A DNA stretch of 9,619 bases from contig CAIYBQ010000371.1 in the NCBI GenBank assembly GCA_903924445.1, positions 1 through 9,619 of the forward strand, read 5' to 3'. The DNA is from an uncultured Armatimonadota bacterium (GTDB lineage Bacteria > Armatimonadota > Armatimonadia > Armatimonadales > Armatimonadaceae). Below are positions 1-6,896 of the stretch, one piece after another. A program made the translations under genes and the position numbers. The notes beneath the pieces were generated by a model. The model searched no databases. It was not told the DNA's origin and worked only from the letters and a program-made list of their open reading frames with translations. How positions within the stretch are numbered: position 1 is the stretch's first letter; the number at the start of each line of letters is the position of its first letter.

Positions 1-1
1 A

Positions 2-148
2 GCCGATCGTGCATCCGTGTATGCATGTATCGGGCGTCTTGAAGAAGAGACGGGAAACATGGCTGCGGCGCGTGCACAATATGCGCTTGCAATCAAGGAT
101 GACCCGGACAATGCTTGGGCGAAGACGCGACTGTCGCAGCTGAAGTAG
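2..148 (+). CDS. C-terminal end of a TPR-repeat protein (5' end outside window)
   Basis: The frame is open from base 2 to a TAG at 146-148, giving 48 residues; the start lies upstream of the window. The visible segment fits a tetratricopeptide repeat: a helix A with YACIGRLEEETGN, then a helix B with AAARAQYALAIKDDPDNAWA. The spaced small and aromatic residues (G, Y, A) and the closing Pro-Asn-Ala are as in TPR consensus positions 8, 11, 20, 27 and 32. TPRs are protein-protein interaction scaffolds, and the partner cannot be inferred from one repeat. The next plus-strand gene starts 46 bases downstream, so the two may be co-transcribed. The fold call is fairly secure; the identity of the whole protein is unknown. 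Confidence 0.75.
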   Translation, partial: ADRASVYACIGRLEEETGNMAAARAQYALAIKDDPDNAWAKTRLSQLK

Positions 149-151
149 AGT

Positions 152-165
152 TAGCCGAGCGGCTA
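152..165 (+). other. Short perfect hairpin between the TPR gene and the 79-aa gene
   Basis: TAGCC (152-156) pairs with GGCTA (161-165) around a 4-base loop, just after the TPR stop codon. No T-tract follows, so a Rho-independent terminator is unlikely. It may be a small intercistronic structure or chance. Confidence 0.3.
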
Positions 166-194
166 GGTGGCGTGATGTGTACGGGAGGGTTTGA

Positions 195-434
195 ATGAGC
201 TACGAGCTTCCGCCAGAAGAGCAGAAGAAATATCGAACAGTTGAGACCATTTTGATGGTCGTCTTTGGTGGCTTAATTGTCATCACGGTTGTCGCCGTCG
301 TCTATTCGAAGTTCCGTCCATTGCCATCCATGATGCCTTCATCCAAGGCATCCGATGCAGCGGTTGCATCCCCGAGCCGTGACAAACAGGCGGAAGAGCA
401 GAGGATTCCACCACTGCCACCTGCACCGCGGTAA
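195..434 (+). CDS. Small single-pass membrane protein, unknown function (79 aa)
   Basis: I do not recognise a family. The ATG at 195 is preceded by a strong Shine-Dalgarno (GGGAGGG, 183-189) with a 5-base spacer, which fixes the start. Residues 1-16 are charged and polar (EEQKKYR), residues about 18-38 form one hydrophobic helix (ILMVVFGGLIVITVVAVVY), and the rest is a low-complexity tail rich in Ser, Ala and Pro ending in PPLPPAPR. There is no lipobox and no signal-peptidase site, so it is probably a bitopic inner-membrane protein. It follows the TPR gene by 46 bases and is followed by a strong terminator, so it is the last gene of that unit. Its layout resembles the 77-aa protein at 7422-7655, though I see no clear sequence homology. 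Confidence 0.75.
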   Translation: MSYELPPEEQKKYRTVETILMVVFGGLIVITVVAVVYSKFRPLPSMMPSSKASDAAVASPSRDKQAEEQRIPPLPPAPR

Positions 435-463
435 TGTCATCGTTTTTGAAGCGATGAAATGAC

Positions 464-499
464 ACAAAGAGCGTATCGGGACCCCGATGCGCTCTTTGT
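464..499. terminator. Bidirectional Rho-independent terminator between convergent genes
   Basis: A 17-bp stem runs from ACAAAGAGCG at 464-473 to CGCTCTTTGT at 490-499. It continues inward through ATCGGG/CCCGAT, with one G-U pair and a tiny loop at 481-482. The stem lies 30 bases after the stop of the plus-strand 79-aa gene and 22 bases after the stop of the minus-strand oxidoreductase. Both strands end the stem with CTCTTTGT followed by a T-rich stretch. Such a near-perfect stem between converging genes is best read as a shared terminator. Confidence 0.8.
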
Positions 500-521
500 C
501 ATTCTTACCAGTCCAGCGAAA

Positions 522-1511
522 CTAATCGCGGATGGCTACTGTGTAAAACTGATGGCAGGCAGTAAGATTAGCAAGTGCATCTTCGGGTGTGAACGGCATT
601 GGAAGCTCTTCAACAAGTGCCGCAGCAAAGTCATCCAAGCGGAAGAAAACACTTTCCTCGGACTTGTGAACCGTTTCCTCACCGCCCTTGCAAACGACCC
701 AGTCATCTCCCTCGGAGCGTAACCAGCCGTCTGTGCCGACGATACGCATCCAGTGAGCGCCGCCTCCAGGATTCGATGACCACGTGTCTTCCATGACGAC
801 GCTGACAGGACCGCTTGGCGTCTTCAGGCGTAGGAGAGCCATTCCGTAGTCTTCCATTGGTAGATCTTTGTGCAGGCGATTTCCGATATGTCCTGCAACC
901 GCATCCACTTCAGCATTGAGGGAAAAACGTAGCAGGTCGATAGCGTAGATGGCATGGTCCATCCACGCACCCGTATGAATCATTTCCGGGTCAATCCACC
1001 AGCTTGGCTCACCGGATGCTCGACCTTCCCAAGGAGCAGGGAGGCCGCCATTGCCGACTTGATGAACGCTCAGAACACGCCCGATGGTTCCTGATGTCAG
1101 AATGTTTTTGAGGGCGAGTGTCTTCGGATGGAAGCGTTGGATACCTTCAAACGATCCGTAAAAGACATCATTTTCTTCAGATGTGGTAATGACCATTCTA
1201 AGGCCATCTAGTGTGTTACTGGTCGGCTTGACGCCAAGGACGTGCTTTCCGCTTTCCATGACATCGAGCGCGTAGTCTTCCGCAAGCGCCGTCGGAGCGC
1301 AAATCAGCACACAGTCAATCTCCGTGTCGATGAACACCTGGCGCGGATTCCGGAGGAGGGGGACATCCGGATATTTTTCCGCTGCCCATGCCGCGTGGTC
1401 ATCGTTTTCTGTACAGATAGCGACCAGCGTGTTTTCAGTCGATGCTGCGAGAACCTCACAAGCACCAAATGCCGTGTACCAGTGGTCAAGGCCTAAAATC
1501 GCAAAACGCAT
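522..1511 (-). CDS. Gfo/Idh/MocA-family NAD(P)-dependent oxidoreductase (329 aa)
   Basis: Members of this family oxidise or reduce sugars and related polyols with NAD(P). The N-terminal Rossmann domain (about 1-120) begins MRFAILGLDHW and contains the family hallmark GKHVLGVKP at 88-96; K95 matches the conserved Lys of the EKP motif, here VKP. The C-terminal alpha/beta domain (about 125-329) contains MDHAIYAIDLLRF at 184-196, with H186 and Y189 where the active-site His/Tyr usually lies. The dinucleotide motif is atypical, G-L-D-H-W rather than GxGxxG. The length is usual for the family. The start ATG is 9 bases after the stop of the zinc-ribbon gene. A GAGGAG overlapping that gene's last codons can serve as ribosome-binding site, so the two are probably translationally coupled. 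The substrate cannot be told. Confidence 0.88.
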   Translation of the reverse strand: MRFAILGLDHWYTAFGACEVLAASTENTLVAICTENDDHAAWAAEKYPDVPLLRNPRQVFIDTEIDCVLICAPTALAEDYALDVMESGKHVLGVKPTSNTLDGLRMVITTSEENDVFYGSFEGIQRFHPKTLALKNILTSGTIGRVLSVHQVGNGGLPAPWEGRASGEPSWWIDPEMIHTGAWMDHAIYAIDLLRFSLNAEVDAVAGHIGNRLHKDLPMEDYGMALLRLKTPSGPVSVVMEDTWSSNPGGGAHWMRIVGTDGWLRSEGDDWVVCKGGEETVHKSEESVFFRLDDFAAALVEELPMPFTPEDALANLTACHQFYTVAIRD

Positions 1512-1520
1512 CGTTGTCGT

Positions 1521-1883
1521 TTACTCCTCATCTGCGGCGGCAGCATCGCCACCCGCATCATCATCCCCGCCGGACTCCGCCTCATCAAGCATCGCCTCAA
1601 GCTCATCCGTGCTGACTTCGCCATCCATGCCGCTTGCCATTTCCTTCATGAAGGAACGGATTGCCTTTGGGTCATTTTCATCGAGGCGGTCGGCTGCATC
1701 TGCGAGGTCATCAAGGCGTGAGTCCTCTGAGCGTACCCGCGCAAAGCGCGAAACACACTTCCGGACATTGGTCGAGCCGCAGCGCGGGCAAACAGGGGGT
1801 GCCGGATCTGCTACGACACCGATGAGAACCGAAAACTTTCGTCCGGTCGCACAGTCATCACACGTAAACTCGAAAATGGGCAT
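1521..1883 (-). CDS. FmdB-family zinc-ribbon protein with acidic tail (120 aa)
   Basis: The opening MPIFEFTCDDC and the Cys pairs C8/C11 and C32/C35 (CDDC and CPRCGS) match the FmdB-type zinc ribbon (Zn_ribbon_8), a small putative regulatory domain that binds one zinc. The family name comes from a regulator of formamidase or amide-related genes, but most members have no proven role. Residues 50-75 (VRSEDSRLDDLADAADRLDE) and 71-85 (NDPKAIRSFMKEM) resemble an extended subfamily in which the ribbon is followed by a helical acidic region. The last 20 residues are almost all Asp, Glu, Ala and Gly. The gene lies 58 bases after the methyltransferase stop and 9 bases before the oxidoreductase start. 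No clear Shine-Dalgarno precedes its ATG. Confidence 0.82.
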   Translation of the reverse strand: MPIFEFTCDDCATGRKFSVLIGVVADPAPPVCPRCGSTNVRKCVSRFARVRSEDSRLDDLADAADRLDENDPKAIRSFMKEMASGMDGEVSTDELEAMLDEAESGGDDDAGGDAAAADEE

Positions 1884-1941
1884 GCGCTATTCTACATCTG
1901 GAGGCGGATTAGCGGCAGAGTGGTTGCTATTTGACCTAACT

Positions 1942-3156
1942 TTAGGCGGCTTCGTGCCACGGCTTCGGCTGGCATAGTGCCACATAAAGCCCATCCGGCA
2001 TCACCATGAAAATGCCACAGATGTCGGTTTTGCCTTTTTGTTTCCCGAGAGCGGCGACAAATGTGTCCACATCTTTACCTGCATTCCGTCGCTTTACGAT
2101 GTGTAGTCTTGCATCGTGTTCGCGGAGGATTGGGGTGACGTGTCGGGGCTTGGCCTGAACGAGGGCGATGACTTGCCAGATGGATGCGAGCTGAGGGTTG
2201 ATGTTCGGGGGCGTTTCACCGGCGGTCATCAGGTAATCATCCATCGGGGATGCAAGCCCACCCGATGCGACTTCACAGAGAACGCCAAGTGCGCCAGCCC
2301 GGCAGAGCGCAGGGTGTGGGTCGAGTATCCACTTTACCGCTGCGAGGTCAGGGAACATCGGGACTTCATCAAAGCTTGGGCTGACGGTAAGGCCAGTGTC
2401 GACAAAGTGGACATCCCCGGATTGCCACGGCGTTTCGATGCCTACCGTCAGGATGCACTCTTTGCAGTCTTTACCTTCGGCCAGAAATGCGTAGGCATCA
2501 CCGAATTCCATGGTTTCGTCATCGGGGAGGCCTGTCGGAAGCTTCGCTAGGCCCATCCCGGATGTCGCGACAAAGTCAGCCCAAACATCCACTGGTGGCT
2601 CGAGGCTGTCAAAGGAACGGTTGTTGCGGGTGCCATCCGCGCGGCGGCTCGGGTCGTAATAAATCACGGTGCCAGCAGCATCGGCGGTCCGGCAGTCCCC
2701 GTGGATAACCGTTACACTGCCCGGCGTTGGGCAACGTTCGGCATTGATGGTGGCAAAGTGGGCCCGTGCTGGGTCTATTTCGTAACAGGTTACATTGAGG
2801 CCTGTTGCTGCGAGCTGAAGCGCTTCGATTGCACAGCCGGCGGCGATATCGAGGACGGGTCGCCCGGTGGATGCGAGCAGCATCGCATGAACCGTAACAA
2901 GTCCGGGGCTGGTCGCCATCGACAGGCCATCGTCATCCGCGAACAGGCGGTCTGCAAACGCAAAGCCCCGTGTTTCTGCGCGTTTGCGGATGTCCCGGAT
3001 GGTTGCGAGCGCGGATGTCTGCCCGGGAGTCATGTCTGGAAATGCTTTGCGAAGTGCCAGTACGGACGATGCCTTGTCCTTGATGTCCCACGCAGGGTGG
3101 TTCAGGATGAGTTCGGCCGCACTGGATGTCGCGAATTCAGCATCCGAAAGTGTCAG
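1942..3156 (-). CDS. Class I SAM-dependent methyltransferase, THUMP-like family; likely CTG start
   Basis: The Rossmann methyltransferase core has motif I VLDIAAGCAIEALQLA, an acidic strand-2 end (CYEIDPARA) and a motif IV of the form IYYDPSRR. This is the pattern of the family with a C-terminal THUMP-like domain, thought to act on RNA or another large substrate; the substrate is unproven. The first ATG (3033) gives 363 aa, but the family-like block LALRKAF before it lies upstream in the same frame. No ATG, GTG or TTG occurs in that frame back to the stop near 3307. A CTG at 3154-3156 has GGAG 7 bases upstream (3164-3167) and overlaps the TGA of the preceding gene as CTGA, giving 404 aa. If CTG is not used, the gene is 1942-3033. 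Motif I then lies near residues 101-119 and DPSRR near 168-172 of the long form. Confidence 0.8.
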   Translation of the reverse strand: MTLSDAEFATSSAAELILNHPAWDIKDKASSVLALRKAFPDMTPGQTSALATIRDIRKRAETRGFAFADRLFADDDGLSMATSPGLVTVHAMLLASTGRPVLDIAAGCAIEALQLAATGLNVTCYEIDPARAHFATINAERCPTPGSVTVIHGDCRTADAAGTVIYYDPSRRADGTRNNRSFDSLEPPVDVWADFVATSGMGLAKLPTGLPDDETMEFGDAYAFLAEGKDCKECILTVGIETPWQSGDVHFVDTGLTVSPSFDEVPMFPDLAAVKWILDPHPALCRAGALGVLCEVASGGLASPMDDYLMTAGETPPNINPQLASIWQVIALVQAKPRHVTPILREHDARLHIVKRRNAGKDVDTFVAALGKQKGKTDICGIFMVMPDGLYVALCQPKPWHEAA

Positions 3157-6100
3157 AACTTGACTCCGAGCTTGGCTTCGGCCCTGTAGTCGTTTCGTCC
3201 ATTTGGGGATGTAATCGCACGGTTGTTTATCATCGATCCACTGAGGGAGAAGTTGAACGAGTTTGAAATGTTGTGGGTAAACCCGAGGGAGTAGGTGGCA
3301 AGGCCCTTATTAATGGATGGTCCGTAGGCAAATGTGTCTTTAAAGCCGCCGGTCAGCTGGGTCCCTGATCCAAAGCGCCATCCGAGTGTCAGTCCGGCCT
3401 CCCCAAACTGTGGAGCGCCGCCTGCCTTCGCGATGACATCCGCTGGCGTTCCCTTGAGCAGCTCGGTGTCAGCGTAGGTTCCGCCAAGTTCGAATGCTCC
3501 CAATTTTGCCGAGATGCCATATTCACGCTTTTCAAGCGGGTTGAACTTGTCTTTTTGCGCAGGGTCATCTGGGTTCAGGATGTACGAGCCGCGTACCGTG
3601 ACACCCTTGAATGGACGAAGGGCAATGTTGGCATTGGCGCTGTCACGATTTGCGGCAGCATCACCCATATTGGCATCCCGCATACGCAGGAGTCCATCGA
3701 CTTGAAAGAGTGTCTTTTGTCCACCCAGCATTGCTGCAACATCGGTGGTGTCAACCTGCTTTTGACCATCGGTGAGGCTTTGCACAGATGACTGTAGCTT
3801 TGTACCGGGGGCTGGCACGAGCTCGGCCGTTGTTTTGGTGGTCGCGACATTTCTGGATGGAGCAGCGGCACCAACGGGCGTGATGATGCCGGTTGATTGT
3901 TCATTGGCAAGCGTCAGTCCCTTGATAGGGTTGAACGACACTTGGAAGCCATTGCGGTTTTCCAGAGCGTAGCCGGTTTGGTTATTAAAGTTGGAGACCG
4001 TTACGGCAGCATTTTGGCCACGTCCCCAGATGGGTGTCTGGAGTGTGACGGCGGTGTCACGGGACAGGCCGCCAGCCTTGGCATCTTCCTTGGTCGTTGC
4101 GGTTTGTCCAACGGCTGCCTTGACATTTGCGGTACCGAACTTTGAGGAAACATCCACTTTGTCGAGGACTATTCCTGTTTTGTTCGCTGCATCATCCACG
4201 AAGTCGCCTTGGCTGCGGGTGACATTCAAGCCCACCGGCATGTTCTTCCGTGGGGCAAGCTGCAAGCCAACCGTCTGAAGGTCGCCGGCATTGGATTTCT
4301 TACCGGATTCGCCATCGGTGCGCTGGAACTGGTAGGCAAGCTTGGCATTACCAATATGCTGACCCAGATCAAGCTGGTCAGTGGTCAGGGCAAATGCCGA
4401 GCCATCCTGCAGCTGCCGGGTACCATCCGTACGCTTGAGGGCAAGCGATGGCTGTCCCTTGCCACCACCGTAGCGGAGCTGGGATGTGTTTGTATCTGTG
4501 ATGACTCGGCGTCGATCGACGGTGGCGACATCGGTTTGCAACAGATTGCTCGAAAAATCAAGCACACCGACCTTCGTGGAGAAGTTGGTCGTGTCGGTCA
4601 TTGTGCCGATGCGGATGCCATTCGCGTCCGTTTTGACATCCCCGCCGCGGTTGAACGACAACCCAGGAAGTTTGCCGCCACCATAGGAGAACTGAAGCGC
4701 CTGTTTGTCGGAGAAGCCTGTCTTACCATCCGTGCCAAGAGCATCCATACGGGTGATATCAGCGGCGATTTTCGCACCACCGATGGCACCCGAGAAGCCT
4801 ATTTCATTGGTGTCGGTATCGATACGCTTGTCGCCAACATACGTGGACTGATCGGTACGCCCAAGCTTGAGCTTTGGAGCACCTTTGAGCATGCTGACAG
4901 GAACGACAAAGCCAACCTTTTGCTGATCAACGACGGTGGTTGCCTTGTTTGCACCCAGAGTGTTAGAACGGAGGCTTTGAACGGTGAAGTCACTCGTGCC
5001 GAGGCGTCCACCGAGGTCGGTTTGAGTAGCATCGACAACGGTCTTGTTCCCAGCAGGGTCGACCATGGTATCGGATGTTTGGAGTAAGCCAAGGGATGGT
5101 GTACCGCGCTTGGCATTACCTGCGAAACCAAACTGCAGACGTGAGCGATCAGCCGCTGTCTTTTTGCCATCCGGGGTGTACGTCTCGTTCACCGTATTCT
5201 GGAAACCGAGTGCACCGCCAGCGATTTTGGTGTTGAGCTGGGAAACATCATTGGCCGCGCCGACCAATACGCCCTTGTCATTCCGCTTGATGTCATCGTT
5301 GCGGTTGAACCCAAGCAGCGCTGGCTGACCCTTGCCACCGGGCAGGGAGAAGGCTGCGGTTTCCTGCTCATTGCCAAGCGTTGACTTGTTACCGGCTAGC
5401 GTACCCGTACGGTTGACGTTGTAGGAGAAAGCCGAGCGGCCGAGTGAGCCCGCGATGTTGCCCTTGTCCGTGGCGGTTAGCGACCGGTTGCCCGCAGCAT
5501 CGAGGCGTTCATCCTCAGCACGGTTCGCAGCAAAAGCCATCAGGCCATTTTTACGCGTTGGCAAATTCAAGCCAAAGTTGCGTTGATCAGCTTGCGCCTT
5601 GCGGCCATCCGGGAGGATGGTGTCTGTCTGTGCCGTATTCAGCTGAAGTCCGATGCCACCAAGCACAGTTCCAAACGATGACTTGTCGGTTACCGAGCGA
5701 GTTATCTTGCCAGCTGCATCGGTGGTCTCATCATTGGAGCGGTTGAAGCCAAGCCCTGGACGACCCTGTTTGTCAGCTTGCGCCAAAGCGAAACTCAGCG
5801 TTTCGTTTGCGGTCGCAGTTGTATTCTTCCCAGTCAGGGTTTCATTGCGGGTGTTCTTGTAAGCAAGTCCGAGCGCGCCAAACTGCTGTCCAAGGGCTGC
5901 GGAACGCCCGGATGACCCGGTCGTCACACCTTTGACATCGGTGGTCGAGGTGTCGTTATACGCGAGGTTTAGTGTCGGCTGACCTTTGCCACCGCCGAGC
6001 TTAAAGGCAGCGATATCCGCGAGGGTACCGTTTGGACCATTTAAGTTACGGGAGTCGCTGTGGTTGAACGACAGGCTTGCGTTGTTCGATGGCGCCATCC

Positions 6101-6896
6101 GCCCACCGAAGTTGAGCGCCTGTAGGGCATCCGTCATTCCAAACGTCTTACCAAACTGAGGTGCGAACTGCTTACCGCCACGTTGGAAGCCAAAGTCGAT
6201 GCCGTTTTTATCGGTGCCACCCTTGTAGCCCAGCTTTACGCCGGCAAGGTTTTCTGCAGCCGACTTACCCGCAACACCACCCGGTGCTGCCGTCTCAGGA
6301 GCGTAGTAGAAGTCTGTCGACAAGCCGCCACCAAGGACACTTTGTTTGCCGGCATAGCCAAGGACCAGGCGCGGCATGTTGTCACCGGTGCCACCAGTGA
6401 ATGTCGTCATGTTGAGGTTGCCCATTCCGAGGGCAGCCAGACGGAATGTCAGCGGCGCGGCCTGAGATGGGTTTGCGTTACGCTGGGATGACTCAGGGTA
6501 ATAGCCGTAGGAAACACGAATCACTTCGCTGCGCTTGATAACACGGTCAAATGTGATCTCGCCGGTTGCTGTGTCAAGGACATAGGCAGCTGTACGCTGA
6601 GGGACATTGTCCACCGTTACCCAGACCGGCTGACCCGGTCCAAAAAGGAAGTTACGGTAGGACAAAACATAGGGGCCCTTTTTGTCCTGGCCAAGGAAGG
6701 CATCGGACATCTGGGATGGTGGCGCAAGGTTTGTCAGGCCACGAGGCGCGGCAGACGTGTTGAACACTGTCTGGGCATGCACGGCAGGGGTCACAGAAAC
6801 GACAATGCTCAGGGCGATGACGCAGCTAAGTGGCTGTACCAGCGGGGTGACCCGGTTGGTGCATTTTGGCTGCTTTCCTTTGATGTTTGTTTCCAT
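3153..6896 (-). CDS. Large secreted repeat protein, predicted outer-membrane beta-barrel (1247 aa)
   Basis: I recognise the architecture but not a named gene. Residues 1-41 form a Sec signal peptide with a long n-region, a hydrophobic core at 25-37 and cleavage after VHA. Residues about 60-135 form a small beta domain (GPYVLSYRNFLFGPGQ, then YVLDTATGEITFDRVI, then VIRVSYGYYP); its 'Y-x-LD-x-x-TG-x-I-x-F' pattern resembles domains in large surface proteins such as SprA. Residues about 150-1247 are alternating polar and hydrophobic strands with Asp-Gly, Asn-Gly and Ala-Gly turns, almost no Cys and no predicted helix. Residues 301-1030 hold about ten ~73-residue units. The protein ends LGVKF, a typical C-terminal Phe beta-signal. 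No good Shine-Dalgarno precedes the ATG. It is first in the minus-strand block and overlaps the methyltransferase. A secreted beta-solenoid or adhesin is the main alternative. Confidence 0.75.
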   Translation of the reverse strand: METNIKGKQPKCTNRVTPLVQPLSCVIALSIVVSVTPAVHAQTVFNTSAAPRGLTNLAPPSQMSDAFLGQDKKGPYVLSYRNFLFGPGQPVWVTVDNVPQRTAAYVLDTATGEITFDRVIKRSEVIRVSYGYYPESSQRNANPSQAAPLTFRLAALGMGNLNMTTFTGGTGDNMPRLVLGYAGKQSVLGGGLSTDFYYAPETAAPGGVAGKSAAENLAGVKLGYKGGTDKNGIDFGFQRGGKQFAPQFGKTFGMTDALQALNFGGRMAPSNNASLSFNHSDSRNLNGPNGTLADIAAFKLGGGKGQPTLNLAYNDTSTTDVKGVTTGSSGRSAALGQQFGALGLAYKNTRNETLTGKNTTATANETLSFALAQADKQGRPGLGFNRSNDETTDAAGKITRSVTDKSSFGTVLGGIGLQLNTAQTDTILPDGRKAQADQRNFGLNLPTRKNGLMAFAANRAEDERLDAAGNRSLTATDKGNIAGSLGRSAFSYNVNRTGTLAGNKSTLGNEQETAAFSLPGGKGQPALLGFNRNDDIKRNDKGVLVGAANDVSQLNTKIAGGALGFQNTVNETYTPDGKKTAADRSRLQFGFAGNAKRGTPSLGLLQTSDTMVDPAGNKTVVDATQTDLGGRLGTSDFTVQSLRSNTLGANKATTVVDQQKVGFVVPVSMLKGAPKLKLGRTDQSTYVGDKRIDTDTNEIGFSGAIGGAKIAADITRMDALGTDGKTGFSDKQALQFSYGGGKLPGLSFNRGGDVKTDANGIRIGTMTDTTNFSTKVGVLDFSSNLLQTDVATVDRRRVITDTNTSQLRYGGGKGQPSLALKRTDGTRQLQDGSAFALTTDQLDLGQHIGNAKLAYQFQRTDGESGKKSNAGDLQTVGLQLAPRKNMPVGLNVTRSQGDFVDDAANKTGIVLDKVDVSSKFGTANVKAAVGQTATTKEDAKAGGLSRDTAVTLQTPIWGRGQNAAVTVSNFNNQTGYALENRNGFQVSFNPIKGLTLANEQSTGIITPVGAAAPSRNVATTKTTAELVPAPGTKLQSSVQSLTDGQKQVDTTDVAAMLGGQKTLFQVDGLLRMRDANMGDAAANRDSANANIALRPFKGVTVRGSYILNPDDPAQKDKFNPLEKREYGISAKLGAFELGGTYADTELLKGTPADVIAKAGGAPQFGEAGLTLGWRFGSGTQLTGGFKDTFAYGPSINKGLATYSLGFTHNISNSFNFSLSGSMINNRAITSPNGRNDYRAEAKLGVKF
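3164..3167 (-). promoter_or_regulatory. Shine-Dalgarno GGAG supporting the CTG start of the methyltransferase
   Basis: On the minus strand GGAG is followed by a 7-base spacer and then CTG (3156-3154). It lies inside the last codons of the barrel gene. The alternative ATG at 3033 has no purine-rich site in the preceding 20 bases. Confidence 0.55.
3807..5996 (-). repeat. About ten degenerate ~73-residue protein repeats within the barrel gene
   Basis: Each unit begins with a GGGKGQPxLxL-like stretch. The Pro falls at residues 307, 380, 525, 600, 674, 744, 816 and 887; two further units, near 450 and 962, lack it. Spacing is 70-75 residues. The Pro is followed by xLxFNRxxD, then a DxxGK or DAAGN turn, a second strand with TD, a short Gly-rich turn, a third strand and a PDGKK-type turn. 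Each unit thus supplies two hairpins. The DNA copies have diverged, so this is an old duplication and not a recent tandem array. Confidence 0.8.

Noticed and set aside
150..198. tRNA-Ser-like fragments: GCCGAGCGGCTAGG resembling a D-arm and GGGTTTGAAT resembling a T-loop
   Set aside because: There is no anticodon arm, no acceptor stem and too little length. The second piece is simply the ribosome-binding site and start of the 79-aa gene.
1884..1894. TAGAAT just before the zinc-ribbon ATG (minus strand), suggesting a leaderless promoter
   Set aside because: There is no recognisable -35 box at 16-18 bases, and the gene sits inside a closely packed same-strand block, so an internal promoter is not supported.
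1324..1977. Plus-strand open frame of 217 codons
   Set aside because: It is antisense to the oxidoreductase, zinc-ribbon and methyltransferase genes. Its Ser/Ala-rich stretch is the complement of the acidic tail of the zinc-ribbon protein.
4209..5087. Long plus-strand open frame (292 codons) opposite the barrel gene
   Set aside because: It lies entirely antisense to the repeat-rich barrel gene; the open frame follows from that gene's biased codons. It has no ribosome-binding site and no recognisable domain.
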